NCBI RefSeq assembly: GCF_900172345.1 | Contig: NZ_FWFY01000018.1 | Location: 1-33,537, forward strand | Direction of reading: 5' to 3' | Length of the DNA stretch: 33,537 nt | DNA from: Limimaricola soesokkakensis | GTDB lineage: Bacteria > Pseudomonadota > Alphaproteobacteria > Rhodobacterales > Rhodobacteraceae | Shown: piece by piece, positions 15,825 through 24,551 of the stretch | Position numbering within the stretch: position 1 is the first letter of the stretch | How the letters are laid out: every line of letters starts with the position of its first letter | Program-made: the position numbers and the translations under genes | The notes under the pieces: model-generated | Seen by the model: only the letters and a program-made list of their open reading frames with translations | The model's database searches: none | What the model was told of the DNA's origin: nothing

Positions 15825-17219
15825 TCAGTCGTGGATTGAAGCGTAATACGCCTTCGTCAGCGCTGCGATCCGCATGACATCGGCGCGCAGCGCGTCGAGG
15901 CGCGGCAGGTCGGCGCGGGCCTGCGCCAGCAACTCGGCCAAGGCCGCATCGGCATCGATGCCGGTGAGCGCCCCGTCGCGCAGCACCGCACGGCCGGCGA
16001 CCACGAGATCGCGGACATGGCGCGCGCCCATCCGGGCCAGCAGCCTCTCACCCGGCGCGTCGTCGGGCCACAGCGCCTCGGCGCTTAGCGCGGCCCAGTC
16101 GAGCGTCACCACGTCGACCCCCTCCGGCATCGCGCCGATATCGGCATTGGTGCCGCAGGCCGCGTCGAAGACGGCGGCCACGGACATCTCGCTCTTCAGC
16201 CCTTGCCCCGCCTGCAGCAGGCCGAAGAGCCGCATCTCGGCCCAGATGTCCTGCGCATCGTCGAAACCGGTGCCGTCGAGCCCGATGCCGGTCGCCATGC
16301 GCGCGCGGACCGCCCCGGGCAGAATGCCCGATCGCAGCCGCAGATTGGCCGAGGGATTCGAGGCGAGCCGCACGCCGCGCGCGGCCAGCATCTCCGCCTC
16401 GGCCTCGGTCAATTGCACGCCATGCGCCACGGTGAGACGCGGCGACAGGAACCCGATCGCATCTAGATGCGCGACCACCCCGCCCGGAAAGCGCCGGTCG
16501 AGCCAGCTGCGCTGGCGCGGGCTTTCCAGCAGGTGCATGTGGATGCGTCGGCCGTGGCGCTCGGAGGCCTCGGCCACCGCCTCCAGCATCGCGTTCGAGC
16601 ACCATTGCGGGCCGATGGGGCCCAGCTGCACATCGACCATCGGTCCGGCGTGGCGCCGTGCGATCTCGTCCACGGCGGCGATCTGCTCGGGGATCGGCGC
16701 GTAGCGTGGCAGCAGCCCGTCGAGCCAATCCGCATCGGCCGCGTTGAGGGTCCGCCGGTAGGCTTCCGCCCCGCCATAGACGAGAGGCGAGGCATCGAGC
16801 AGCGGGCAGCTCAGCGCCAGCCGGATGCCCACCTCGTGCGCCGCGCGCACCACCTCGCCCGCCTCCTCGACCAGCCGGTCGGCATTGAGCGAGTTGTGGC
16901 AATGCACGGTGCCTGCGCAGCCGGCGCGGGCCAGCCGCGAAAAGGCGACCAGCGCCTCGAGATAGGGGTCGGTGCGCGGCCTGAGCCGAAGCCCGGCGAT
17001 CCACGGCTCCAGCGCGTCGTCATTCGCCCCGAAATCGAGGGTGCGGATGCCATAGCCATGATCGTGCCCGTTGATCGGCGCGGGCAGCGCCATCAGCCCG
17101 CTGCCGCCCTGCCCCGGCACCGCCCGCGGTTCGGGGCCGAAGGTGATGCGGCGCGGCCCCTCGGGCGCGCCATGACCGGGGCGCGGCCACCAGCGGTCGA
17201 CCTCGAGCGCGAGGCTCAC
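15825..17219 (-). CDS. Amidohydrolase-superfamily enzyme (deaminase/chlorohydrolase-like)
   Basis: The best start is a GTG at 17219, in a GTGA overlap with the LysR stop, giving 464 residues. The metal-dependent barrel hallmarks are INGHDHG (the HxH pair), HMHLLE, VAHGVQL and a late GLDGTGFDD. They match the aminohydrolase branch (TrzN/AtzB, SsnA, guanine- and cytosine-deaminase relatives), which removes amino or halide groups or opens cyclic amides. It is the last gene of the minus-strand catabolic operon, directly after its regulator. The substrate is unknown; a nitrogen-containing compound is suggested only by the family. Confidence 0.8.
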   Translation of the reverse strand: MSLALEVDRWWPRPGHGAPEGPRRITFGPEPRAVPGQGGSGLMALPAPINGHDHGYGIRTLDFGANDDALEPWIAGLRLRPRTDPYLEALVAFSRLARAGCAGTVHCHNSLNADRLVEEAGEVVRAAHEVGIRLALSCPLLDASPLVYGGAEAYRRTLNAADADWLDGLLPRYAPIPEQIAAVDEIARRHAGPMVDVQLGPIGPQWCSNAMLEAVAEASERHGRRIHMHLLESPRQRSWLDRRFPGGVVAHLDAIGFLSPRLTVAHGVQLTEAEAEMLAARGVRLASNPSANLRLRSGILPGAVRARMATGIGLDGTGFDDAQDIWAEMRLFGLLQAGQGLKSEMSVAAVFDAACGTNADIGAMPEGVDVVTLDWAALSAEALWPDDAPGERLLARMGARHVRDLVVAGRAVLRDGALTGIDADAALAELLAQARADLPRLDALRADVMRIAALTKAYYASIHD

Positions 17220-18154
17220 GCGCCTTCCAGCGCGTTGAACTTGCGCATCCACGGCGCGTCGCGCAGCTCCTCCAGCCCCTCGGTCAGCTGCGCGACAAGG
17301 GCCTCGGCGGCCTGCGTCAGCTTGCGGCGGCGGGGCACCAGAAGCCCCAGCTCCAGGCCGCCGAGGCGCGTGCCCGCGAGCGGCACCGCGGCGATGCTGC
17401 CTTCGGTCAGTTCACGTACCATGCCCAGCGGCGTGTAGAAGGCGACGCCGTCGCCTTCGAGGATCAGCGGCTTGAGCATCAGCAGGTTGTTGGAGGCGGC
17501 CAGCACCCGGCCGGTGCGGTTGAGCACCGACAGTTCCATCTCGATCAGCGAGCGGATCGGCGCGGTGTCGAGCTGCAAGAGCAGGTTGTAGGCGGCGCAG
17601 TCGGCCAAGGTCACCGAGGCGCGATCGGCCAGCGGGTGCTCCTTGGCGACCATCGCCATCAGCGGCATCGGGATCGGCGAGATGAACTCGGTATCCTCGG
17701 GCCGCGCGAGGCTGAAGGTGATGCCGAGATCGGCCTCGCCCTCGGCGACCATGGTGGCGACTGTGCCATGCGCGCCGGTGCGCACCCGGAAATCGACCTT
17801 GGGATGGGCCTTGTGATAGCGGCTCACCTGCTCGGGCAGGAAGCTCACCAGCAGGCTGTCGAGCGAGGCGATCGAGACGGTGCCGGTCTTTTCGCCCCTG
17901 AGCGCGCCCAGCTCTCCCTTGAGCACCTCGAAATCGTTCAATGTCTGATCGGCATGGGCCAGGAGCCGCTTGCCCGCCTGCGTGAGCCGCAAGCCCCCCG
18001 GCAGCCGTTCGAACAGCGGCGTGCCGAGCTCGTCCTCGACCTTCTGGATCTGCCGGCTGATCGCGGAGGAGGCGACATGCAGCTGCTCGGAGGCCGCGCG
18101 GATCGATCCCGCGCGGGCAACCACCGTGAAATAGCGCAGGAAGGCTGCATGCAT
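17216..18154 (-). CDS. LysR-family transcriptional regulator
   Basis: The ATG at 18154 follows GGAGAG by seven bases and gives 312 residues. The N-terminal winged helix-turn-helix (FTVVARAGSIRAASEQLHVA) is the classic LysR DNA-binding domain. The rest is the two-lobed inducer-binding domain (TVSIASLDSLLVSFLPEQV). It sits inside the operon between the crotonase gene and the amidohydrolase rather than being divergent. It probably responds to the operon's substrate or a CoA intermediate. A possible target is the LysR-like motif upstream of the binding-protein gene at 24225-24239. Confidence 0.93.
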   Translation of the reverse strand: MHAAFLRYFTVVARAGSIRAASEQLHVASSAISRQIQKVEDELGTPLFERLPGGLRLTQAGKRLLAHADQTLNDFEVLKGELGALRGEKTGTVSIASLDSLLVSFLPEQVSRYHKAHPKVDFRVRTGAHGTVATMVAEGEADLGITFSLARPEDTEFISPIPMPLMAMVAKEHPLADRASVTLADCAAYNLLLQLDTAPIRSLIEMELSVLNRTGRVLAASNNLLMLKPLILEGDGVAFYTPLGMVRELTEGSIAAVPLAGTRLGGLELGLLVPRRRKLTQAAEALVAQLTEGLEELRDAPWMRKFNALEGA

Positions 18155-18167
18155 GTCGTCTCTCCGG

Positions 18168-18941
18168 TCAGGCGCCTTGCCAGACCGGCGCGCGCTTTTC
18201 GAGGAAGGCGCGAACGCCCTCGTCAGCATCTTCGCTTTTGAGCGCCTTCACAACTGCGGGCAGTTTCATCGCCTGCGCCTCCGACGGGCTCAGATGGCCC
18301 GTGCGGTTCACAACCTGCTTGATCGCGCGCAGCGACAGCGGCGCGGAGGCCGCGATGTCCTCGATCCAGCGCTCGGTGACGGCGTCGAGCTCGTTCGCCG
18401 CCGCCACCTCGTTGACGAGGCCAAAGCGCTCCATCGTGGCCGCGTCGATGCGCCGCCCGCCCAGCATCACCCCCATGGCGAGGTTGTGCGGGATCTTGCG
18501 CTGCAGCATCACCATGCCACCATCGAGCGGCATCCGCCCCACCCGCGCCTCCGGCAGGCCGAACTTCGCGGTCTCGGCGGCGACCACGATATCGGCCCCC
18601 AGCACCATCTCGAAGCCGCCGCCCAGCGCGTAGCCGTTGACGCGCGCGATCAGCGGCACGTCGAGCGAGCGGCGAAACGAGATGCCGCCAAAGCCGTTGG
18701 GGCGCGGCGCGGCCCAGTATTCGAGGCCCGAAAGAGACGAGTCCTTCATGTCGGCGCCGACCGAGAAGGCCTTCTCCCCGGCCCCGGTGAGGACCGCGAC
18801 GGAGATGTCGTCGCGCTCCTCGATGTCGCACCAGATCCGCTCCAGCGCCGCTTCGGTCTTCTGATCGACCGCGTTCATCACCTCGGGCCGGTCGATAGTG
18901 ACCCGGGCGATGCGGTCGCGGACTTCGTAATGGACCGTCAT
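18168..18941 (-). CDS. Crotonase-fold (enoyl-CoA hydratase/isomerase family) enzyme
   Basis: The 257-residue protein has the crotonase signatures: the acyl-CoA oxyanion-hole segments FSVGADMKD and GYALGGGFEM, and the LPEARVG motif with Glu131. The position matching the second catalytic Glu of classical hydratases (Glu164 of the rat enzyme, in LAMEMVLTG) is Gly157 here (LAMGVMLGG). Straight hydratase chemistry is therefore doubtful, and isomerase, hydrolase or carnityl-CoA-dehydratase-like reactions are possible. The start overlaps the CoA transferase stop (ATGA). A link to CoA-bound catabolism follows from the CaiB-type neighbour. Confidence 0.88.
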   Translation of the reverse strand: MTVHYEVRDRIARVTIDRPEVMNAVDQKTEAALERIWCDIEERDDISVAVLTGAGEKAFSVGADMKDSSLSGLEYWAAPRPNGFGGISFRRSLDVPLIARVNGYALGGGFEMVLGADIVVAAETAKFGLPEARVGRMPLDGGMVMLQRKIPHNLAMGVMLGGRRIDAATMERFGLVNEVAAANELDAVTERWIEDIAASAPLSLRAIKQVVNRTGHLSPSEAQAMKLPAVVKALKSEDADEGVRAFLEKRAPVWQGA

Positions 18942-20098
18942 GCCACCTGCGCCTTCTTCGGGGCGAGCCCGGACAGGATCTCGCCATTGTGCTCGCCTAG
19001 CTGCGGTGGGCCCTGACGAACGCTGAGCGGCGCGGCCGACATGTCGATCGGGCTGCCGACAAGGCGGATCTTGCCCGCCGGCGTCTCGCCCGCTTCGATC
19101 ACCATGTTGTTCACATGCGTCTGCTCGTCATCGAGCGCCTCGGCCAGGGTGCGGACCGGCGCGCAGAGGATGTCGACCTCCTCCAGCCGCTGCAGCCAGT
19201 GCTCGCGGCTGTTCTTCGCGAATTCGCGCTTGAAGATCGCCTGCAGCTCCGCGCGATGCGCGGCCTGCGCGTCGAAATCGCGGAAGCGCTCCTCCTTCGA
19301 CAGGTCCTCGATCCCGATCGCGGTGCAGATGTCGCGTAGCGGGTTCTCCTTGAACGCACCGACCATGACGAAGGGCTCGGTCGTGGTCTCGAACACGCCG
19401 GTGAGCGGGAACGCCCCCCAGTTGAGGTCGCGGCCCCGCATCATGTGCGCCGCCGCCTCCTGCATCTGCATCGCCAGCATCGAGGAATAGAGGCTGACCG
19501 CCACCTGCTGACCCTCGCCGGTCTTCTGGCGCTGCAGGATCGCCAGCAGCACGCCTTGGACGAGGTGCATGCCGGCGGTGTAGTCGCACAGCGCGGTCGA
19601 GAAGATCGCGCGCGGCAGCTCGGGGTCCGAGCGACGCTCCATCACGCCGCTCATCGCCTGGGCGAGGATGTCCTGCCCGCCCTTGTGCTTGTTGGGGCCC
19701 TCAAGCCCGAAGCCGGTGCCAACGGCGAAAATGATGCCGGGATTGCGCTTCTTGAGGTCCTCGTAGCCCATTCCCATCCGCTCCATCACGCCGGGGCGGA
19801 AGTTGTTGACCACGACGTCGGCGGTGTCGATCAGCTCGAGCACCTGGGCGCGGGCCTCCTCGGATTTGAGGTTGAGCGCGAGGCTCTTCTTGTTGCGATT
19901 GAGCGAGCAGAAGATCGGGTTGTTGAGCCCGTCCGGGTCGGCGCCCAGCGACCAGCGCGACAGGTCGCCGATCTTCTCCTTTTCGACCTTGATCACCTCG
20001 GCGCCGTAATCGGCGAGCACTTGGGTACAGGAGGGTCCGAGCATCACCTGGGTGAAATCGATCACCTTGATGCCGTCCAGGGGGAGCGGTTGGGTCAT
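18938..20098 (-). CDS. CaiB/BaiF (class III) CoA transferase
   Basis: The 386-residue protein begins with GIKVIDFTQVMLGPSCTQVLA and contains the RPGVMERMG and GFGLEGP segments. Catalytic Asp143 lies in GGQDILAQAMSG, matching the Asp that forms the acyl-anhydride in formyl-CoA transferase. It moves CoA from a donor acyl-CoA to a carboxylate substrate, which would activate the imported compound or its oxidation product. The ATG shares one base with the stop of the FAD oxidoreductase (TAATG). Downstream it overlaps the crotonase gene. Confidence 0.92.
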   Translation of the reverse strand: MTQPLPLDGIKVIDFTQVMLGPSCTQVLADYGAEVIKVEKEKIGDLSRWSLGADPDGLNNPIFCSLNRNKKSLALNLKSEEARAQVLELIDTADVVVNNFRPGVMERMGMGYEDLKKRNPGIIFAVGTGFGLEGPNKHKGGQDILAQAMSGVMERRSDPELPRAIFSTALCDYTAGMHLVQGVLLAILQRQKTGEGQQVAVSLYSSMLAMQMQEAAAHMMRGRDLNWGAFPLTGVFETTTEPFVMVGAFKENPLRDICTAIGIEDLSKEERFRDFDAQAAHRAELQAIFKREFAKNSREHWLQRLEEVDILCAPVRTLAEALDDEQTHVNNMVIEAGETPAGKIRLVGSPIDMSAAPLSVRQGPPQLGEHNGEILSGLAPKKAQVA

Positions 20099-21459
20099 TA
20101 TTCTGCGGCCTCCATGACGAGGGCGTTGGACGAGGGCACGTCGCCGGGATCGGCACCCTGCGCGCGCATCTGCTTCTGGATCGCGGAGACGTCGGCCTCG
20201 CGCACGGTGACGCCGGCGTTGAGCGCGACGGTCGCGGCGACACCCACGGCCTCGCCTTGCGCCATGCAGGGCGGGATCTCGCGGCTCTTCTTCTGGGCCT
20301 GCGGGGTGCAGGAGTAGTGACGGCCAGCGACCAGCAGGTTGTCGACCTCCTTGGGCACCAGCGCGCCGTAGGGGGTGTAGTAGTCGCGGCCCCGGCAGAC
20401 GGTGTCGGCGAAGTGGCGGCGCTTCATCACGTCGTCCTTGGTGACGACGTATTCGCCTTCGAGGAGCCGCGTGGTGCGCACGCCGGTCTGCGGCGCGAAA
20501 TCGACCACATGGGCCTTTTCGAAGCCCGGCAGGTTCTCGCGGGCAAAGGTCATGAGCCGTTCCATCCGCTTGCGGCCCTCGAACTCGGCCCCGGTGAGAC
20601 CCTCGACCGAGAGGCCGCTGTACTGCGGCATATGCGGGCAGTTGAGCCAGATCACGCCCGGCAGCGGCGTCTTCAGCCACCAGTAGTTCCAGCAACCGCC
20701 GATGATCCGCTTGGCCTCGTGGTCGAGGCGCTGGAACTCCTCGGGGTTGGCGTATTGCCAGGCCTCGGCCTTGTCGGTATCGACATTGCCCCAGCGCGAC
20801 ACGGTGGTGACGATGAAGCTCGCCTCCTGGAACTTGGCGCCGGCCGAGGCCGCGACGTCGAGATCGCCCGAGGCGTCGATGATGACGTCGCCCATGATCG
20901 CCTGACGGCCTTCCTTGGTCTCGCAGATCACCCCTTTGGCGACGCCGTCCTCGACGATGGCCTCGGAGAACCAGCTGTGCAGGCGCAGCTTGACCTTGGC
21001 GTCCTCCATCAGGTCGTAGGAGACCTTCTTGTAGCCATCGGGATCGAAGGCGGCAGCGAAGCAGACCGGGTGCGGCATGGTCTGGGTGTGGAAGTCGAAC
21101 ATCCCCCAGCGCGAATACTTCTTCCAGTTCTCCTGCGTCTCGCGGCGGCCGGGCATCCGGTCCTCCTCGGGCGGCGTGTGGCACAGCCCGATGGCGCGCA
21201 TCCGCTCGATCATCTCCATGCAGATGCCGGTCACCGTGATCTCGGTGTCGTTGTGCATGTCGTCGAGCAGCAGCACCATGCCGCCGGCGGCGAGGCCGCC
21301 GAGATAGGGGTAGCGCTCCAGCAGCGTGACCGAGGCACCGTTGCGGGCGGCGGAGACGGCGGCGGAGATCCCGGCGGGGCCGCCGCCGACCACGACGACG
21401 TCGGAGCGGTCGACCACGGGCACGTCGCGCAGACTCTCCCTGACGGTTTTGTTCAACAT
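20098..21459 (-). CDS. FAD-dependent oxidoreductase
   Basis: The 453-residue protein has an N-terminal dinucleotide-binding motif (VVGGGPAGISAAVSAARNG), LGGLAAGGMV and a later DVIIDASGDLDVAA segment. The C-terminal FAD-closing region is VDNLLVAGRHYSCTPQAQ. This layout matches the Pfam FAD_oxidored family, related to fumarate-reductase-type flavoproteins. GGGAGAA lies about six bases before the ATG. It is the first enzyme gene after the transporter, 33 bases from the permease stop. It probably oxidises or reduces the imported substrate before CoA activation; the actual reaction cannot be named. Confidence 0.85.
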   Translation of the reverse strand: MLNKTVRESLRDVPVVDRSDVVVVGGGPAGISAAVSAARNGASVTLLERYPYLGGLAAGGMVLLLDDMHNDTEITVTGICMEMIERMRAIGLCHTPPEEDRMPGRRETQENWKKYSRWGMFDFHTQTMPHPVCFAAAFDPDGYKKVSYDLMEDAKVKLRLHSWFSEAIVEDGVAKGVICETKEGRQAIMGDVIIDASGDLDVAASAGAKFQEASFIVTTVSRWGNVDTDKAEAWQYANPEEFQRLDHEAKRIIGGCWNYWWLKTPLPGVIWLNCPHMPQYSGLSVEGLTGAEFEGRKRMERLMTFARENLPGFEKAHVVDFAPQTGVRTTRLLEGEYVVTKDDVMKRRHFADTVCRGRDYYTPYGALVPKEVDNLLVAGRHYSCTPQAQKKSREIPPCMAQGEAVGVAATVALNAGVTVREADVSAIQKQMRAQGADPGDVPSSNALVMEAAE

Positions 21460-21492
21460 CTTGATTCTCCCAAATATTCTATTGCGCGGCGG

Positions 21493-22308
21493 TCAGTGGA
21501 CGTCCGAGGTCTTCCAGCGGATGAACTTGGCTTCGGCAAAGCTCACCAGGGCGAACATGACCACGGCCAGAAGGGCTGCGGTGAAGACGGTCGCGTAGAG
21601 CAGCGGCGAGCGGAAGTTGAAGGTCGCCTCGATGATCAGCGCACCGAGCCCGAAATTGGAGCCGATCCACTCCGCCACGATGGCGCCGATGACGCAGGTG
21701 GTGGAGGCGATCTTGAGCGCCGCGAAGAGGAAAGGCAGCGAGCTTTGCAGACGCACTTTCCAGAAGATCTCCCAATTCGAGGCCGAGAGCACCCGCATCA
21801 GGTCGAGCGTGGCGGGCGAGACCGCCTTGAGACCGCGCACCATGTTGACCAGCGTCGGGAAGAAGCAGATCAGGCCCGCGATGATGATCTTGGGGGCGAA
21901 ACCGTTGCCGAAGATCAGCACGAGGACCGGGGCCAGCGCGATGATCGGAATGGTGTTGATGAACACCGCGATCGGAAAGAAGGCGCGTTCGGCGGTGGTG
22001 TTGTGCACGAACCAGATCGCTAGCAGGATCGCCACGAGGTTGCCCGCGACGAAGCCCAGCGCCGCCTCGAAAAAGGTGGGCCAGAAGTTCAGCCACAGCG
22101 TGCCGGCATTGTCCTGGAACGCGCCGAGGACGGCGATCGGGCTCGGCGCCATGTATTCCGGCACCTCGAAGTACCAGACCACACCCTGCCAGAGCAGCAG
22201 CAGGCCTGCGACGGCGGCGAGCGCCGGGCCGCGGTCGAGCACCGCGTCGAGCACCCGGCTCATGCGCGGCGCCGGCACCGGCATCGGGATTTGGCTTGCC
22301 TCGGCCAT
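21493..22308 (-). CDS. ABC transporter permease (NitT/TauT, SsuC-like)
   Basis: The 271-residue protein has about six hydrophobic helices and the cytoplasmic ATPase-coupling loop (VSPATLDLMRVLSASNWEIF), typical of BPD_transp_1 permeases for nitrate, taurine, alkanesulfonates or thiamine precursors. The ATG follows the ATPase stop after one base. It probably works as a dimer with the adjacent ATPase and Tat-exported binding protein. Confidence 0.93.
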   Translation of the reverse strand: MAEASQIPMPVPAPRMSRVLDAVLDRGPALAAVAGLLLLWQGVVWYFEVPEYMAPSPIAVLGAFQDNAGTLWLNFWPTFFEAALGFVAGNLVAILLAIWFVHNTTAERAFFPIAVFINTIPIIALAPVLVLIFGNGFAPKIIIAGLICFFPTLVNMVRGLKAVSPATLDLMRVLSASNWEIFWKVRLQSSLPFLFAALKIASTTCVIGAIVAEWIGSNFGLGALIIEATFNFRSPLLYATVFTAALLAVVMFALVSFAEAKFIRWKTSDVH

Positions 22309-22309
22309 C

Positions 22310-23113
22310 TCAGCATTCCTCCAGCAGTTTGCGCAGATGCGCGGTGATCTGGACGAACTCCAGCGTGTCGCGATCCGCCAGCCGCCGCTCGGACGGCAGC
22401 TCGACCTTCATGAATTCCTTCACCCGCCCCGGATGGGCGGCGAGCATCAACACGTATTGCCCGAGAAAGGCCGCCTCGGGGATCGAATGGGTGACGAAGA
22501 GGATCGTCGTCCCGGTCTCGCGCCAGATCCGCAGCACCTCCTCGTTGAGCTTGTCGCGGGTGATCTCGTCGAGCGCCCCGAAAGGTTCGTCCATCAGCAG
22601 GATTTTGGGCTTGGTGACGAGGGCGCGGGCGATGGCGACGCGCTGGCGCATGCCGCCCGACAGCTCGTGCGGCAGCGCGTTCTCGCGGCCCTTGAGCCCG
22701 ACGAGTTCGAGGAGATCGCGCGGATCGGCATGGGCATCGCCGGCGCCGCCCACTTCGAGCGGAAGCTGCACGTTCTCCAGCGCGGTGCGCCACGGCAGCA
22801 GCGTCGCGTCCTGGAACACGTAGGAGAAATTGCGGTCGCGCCGGGCGTCCCGGGGCGACTGGCCCTGCACGTCGATCACGCCGCCCGCCGCCGGCACCAG
22901 ATCGGCGATGGCGCGCATCAGCGTGGACTTGCCGCAGCCAGAAGGCCCGAGGATCGTCACGAAGGCGCCCTGCGGGATTTCCACCGAGACGTCCTTGAGC
23001 GCGACCACCGTGCCTTCGGCGAAGGTGACGTCGACATTCTCGACCCGGATCGCGCCCGGATCGGGCGTGGCAGCGGGGTTCCCCGCTGCCGTATGAAGCT
23101 CTGCTGCGACCAT
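22310..23113 (-). CDS. ABC transporter ATPase (NitT/TauT, SsuB-like)
   Basis: The ATG at 23113 shares its A with the binding-protein TGA, giving 267 residues. Walker A (GPSGCGKST, residues 56-64), the Q-loop (FQDATLLPWRT), the signature LSGGMRQR, Walker B (ILLMDEPFGALDE) and the H-loop (FVTHSIPEA) are all intact. It powers the permease encoded next. Confidence 0.95.
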   Translation of the reverse strand: MVAAELHTAAGNPAATPDPGAIRVENVDVTFAEGTVVALKDVSVEIPQGAFVTILGPSGCGKSTLMRAIADLVPAAGGVIDVQGQSPRDARRDRNFSYVFQDATLLPWRTALENVQLPLEVGGAGDAHADPRDLLELVGLKGRENALPHELSGGMRQRVAIARALVTKPKILLMDEPFGALDEITRDKLNEEVLRIWRETGTTILFVTHSIPEAAFLGQYVLMLAAHPGRVKEFMKVELPSERRLADRDTLEFVQITAHLRKLLEEC

Positions 23114-24147
23114 CAGGAGACCTCTTTGCGCGCGTCGGCAGTCATTTCGAGGATCTTCAGCGTCATCACCTCGTCCACGGTCGGTGCGTCGCCGTCGAAC
23201 TGGCCTAGATCGGCATAGGCCGCGATCTGGGTTTCCCAGTTCTCGCGGTTCATCGTGCCCCAGCCATTCTCGACGGTGGCCTCGGTGAAGACGAAACCGA
23301 GCACCTGCTCGACCGCGCGCATCTCCGCCTCGCGATCCATGTTCGGATAGGCCGCGATCAGCAGATCGACCGCTTCCTCGGGGTTCTCGCGCACATAGTG
23401 CCAGCCGCGCGCGGTGGCGCGGGTAAAGCCCGCGAGCGATTCCGCGTCGGTCTCGATGGTCTCGTCGGTGGCGTAGTAAACGGTGGCGTAAAGCTGGATG
23501 CCGGTATCCCAGAGCATCAGGTCGACCCGGTCTTCGCCCAACACGTCGAGCGCCGCGATGTTGGTCAGCCAACCGGTCACGGCCGCGGCCTGCCCGGTCA
23601 TCAGCTGGTTCATGTCCGAGCCCATGTTGACGATCTCGACATCATCCTCGGAGATGTCGTTGGCCGCCAGCAGCGCCTTCAAGAGGATATGCGCGGTGGG
23701 CTGCGTGGCGATGGTCTTGCCGACCATGTCCTTGGGCTCGCGGATCGGGTTGTCGGGCAGCGAGAAATAGGTGAAGGGGTGCTTCTGGTAGCCGGCCGCG
23801 AAGGCCTTGATCGGGATGCCCGCGGCGCGGGCCAGCATCACCGACGGGCTCGACGAGATCTGGCCCACCTCGGAGCGCCCAGCCGCGACCGAGCCGACGC
23901 CGTCCACGTTCGGCCCGCCCGGGGTGATCTTCAGTTCCAGCCCCTCTTCCTCGTAGAACCCCTTGGCCTGCGCCACGACCTCGCCTAGGAGCCCGTTCGA
24001 GGCGAGCCAGCCAAGCTGCATATCCACCGTCCTCAGCCCGGCTGCCGAGGCGGGGCCGACGCCGATGACGGCCGGCAGGCCGGTCGCGGCGGCCATGCCC
24101 CCGGCATATTGCAAGAACCGGCGCTTGGTGAGTTTGGTGTTCGGCAT
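23113..24147 (-). CDS. Tat-exported ABC substrate-binding protein (NMT1/NitT/TauT-like)
   Basis: GGGAGA precedes the ATG at 24147, giving 344 residues. Residues 8-13 are KRRFLQ, a twin-arginine motif, followed by a hydrophobic stretch ending PASA near residue 30, so export is probably by Tat. The mature part resembles the NMT1/SsuA-like fold (QLGWLASNGLLGEVVAQAKG at its start and a GGPNVDGVGSVAAGRSEVG ligand loop). It is the first gene of the eight-gene operon. The family binds pyrimidine precursors, sulfonates, nitrate or aromatic acids; which one applies here cannot be told. Confidence 0.9.
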   Translation of the reverse strand: MPNTKLTKRRFLQYAGGMAAATGLPAVIGVGPASAAGLRTVDMQLGWLASNGLLGEVVAQAKGFYEEEGLELKITPGGPNVDGVGSVAAGRSEVGQISSSPSVMLARAAGIPIKAFAAGYQKHPFTYFSLPDNPIREPKDMVGKTIATQPTAHILLKALLAANDISEDDVEIVNMGSDMNQLMTGQAAAVTGWLTNIAALDVLGEDRVDLMLWDTGIQLYATVYYATDETIETDAESLAGFTRATARGWHYVRENPEEAVDLLIAAYPNMDREAEMRAVEQVLGFVFTEATVENGWGTMNRENWETQIAAYADLGQFDGDAPTVDEVMTLKILEMTADARKEVS

Positions 24148-24224
24148 CGTGACGTCTCCCTGTTTTCGATCACCGGCATCCCTCCCGACGCCGACCATCG
24201 AGCGGGATGATGCGGGGCTCGCGC

Positions 24225-24239
24225 GTTCCAATAAAGAAC
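24225..24239. promoter_or_regulatory. Candidate LysR-type operator upstream of the transporter operon
   Basis: GTTCCAATAAAGAAC has 4-bp inverted arms (GTTC/GAAC) and contains the LysR pattern T-N11-A. It lies 78 bases upstream of the binding-protein ATG. A second ATTGGAAC at 24307-24314 is in inverted orientation to the GTTCCAAT here. Binding by the operon's LysR protein is inferred. Confidence 0.3.
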
Positions 24240-24347
24240 AAACTTTGCGCCACCGCGATCTAATTTCGGCAATACAGGGAATCTGCTGAGTTGCCGCGAA
24301 GGCACCATTGGAACAGCAGGCCGCATAGCTCCGGAAATCACTGTCGG

Positions 24348-24373
24348 ATCCTTCCTCAGACCGGAGGAAGGAT
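24348..24373. repeat. Perfect 10-bp inverted repeat
   Basis: ATCCTTCCTC at 24348-24357 and GAGGAAGGAT at 24364-24373 enclose a 6-base loop. No T-run follows on either strand, so it is not a standard intrinsic terminator. It could be a protein-binding site or a relic of a mobile element. Confidence 0.6.
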
Positions 24374-24523
24374 AGTTTCAGGTCACGGCCACCCGCCATC
24401 ACTGCGGTTCTTGCTGCCCTCTGACATCGATCTCGGAGCGATGGCTAAGGATTATCCTTGCCGATCAGCAGTCGGTGCAGCGGCCCCGAAGTCCCATGCT
24501 GGACCTGCACCGCGAGCGGCGCC

Positions 24524-24551
24524 TGTCACATGTCACATGTCGCATGTCGCC
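24524..24551. repeat. Four tandem 7-bp repeats (TGTCRCM)
   Basis: The units are TGTCACA, TGTCACA, TGTCGCA and TGTCGCC, end to end, in non-coding DNA. Heptad iterons of this kind can be protein-binding sites or simple slippage products; nothing nearby decides between them. Confidence 0.6.

Noticed and set aside
20257-22023. 588-codon plus-strand frame across the FAD oxidoreductase and permease genes
   Set aside because: It covers two well-supported minus-strand genes and their junction, and has low-complexity His/Asp/Gly composition.
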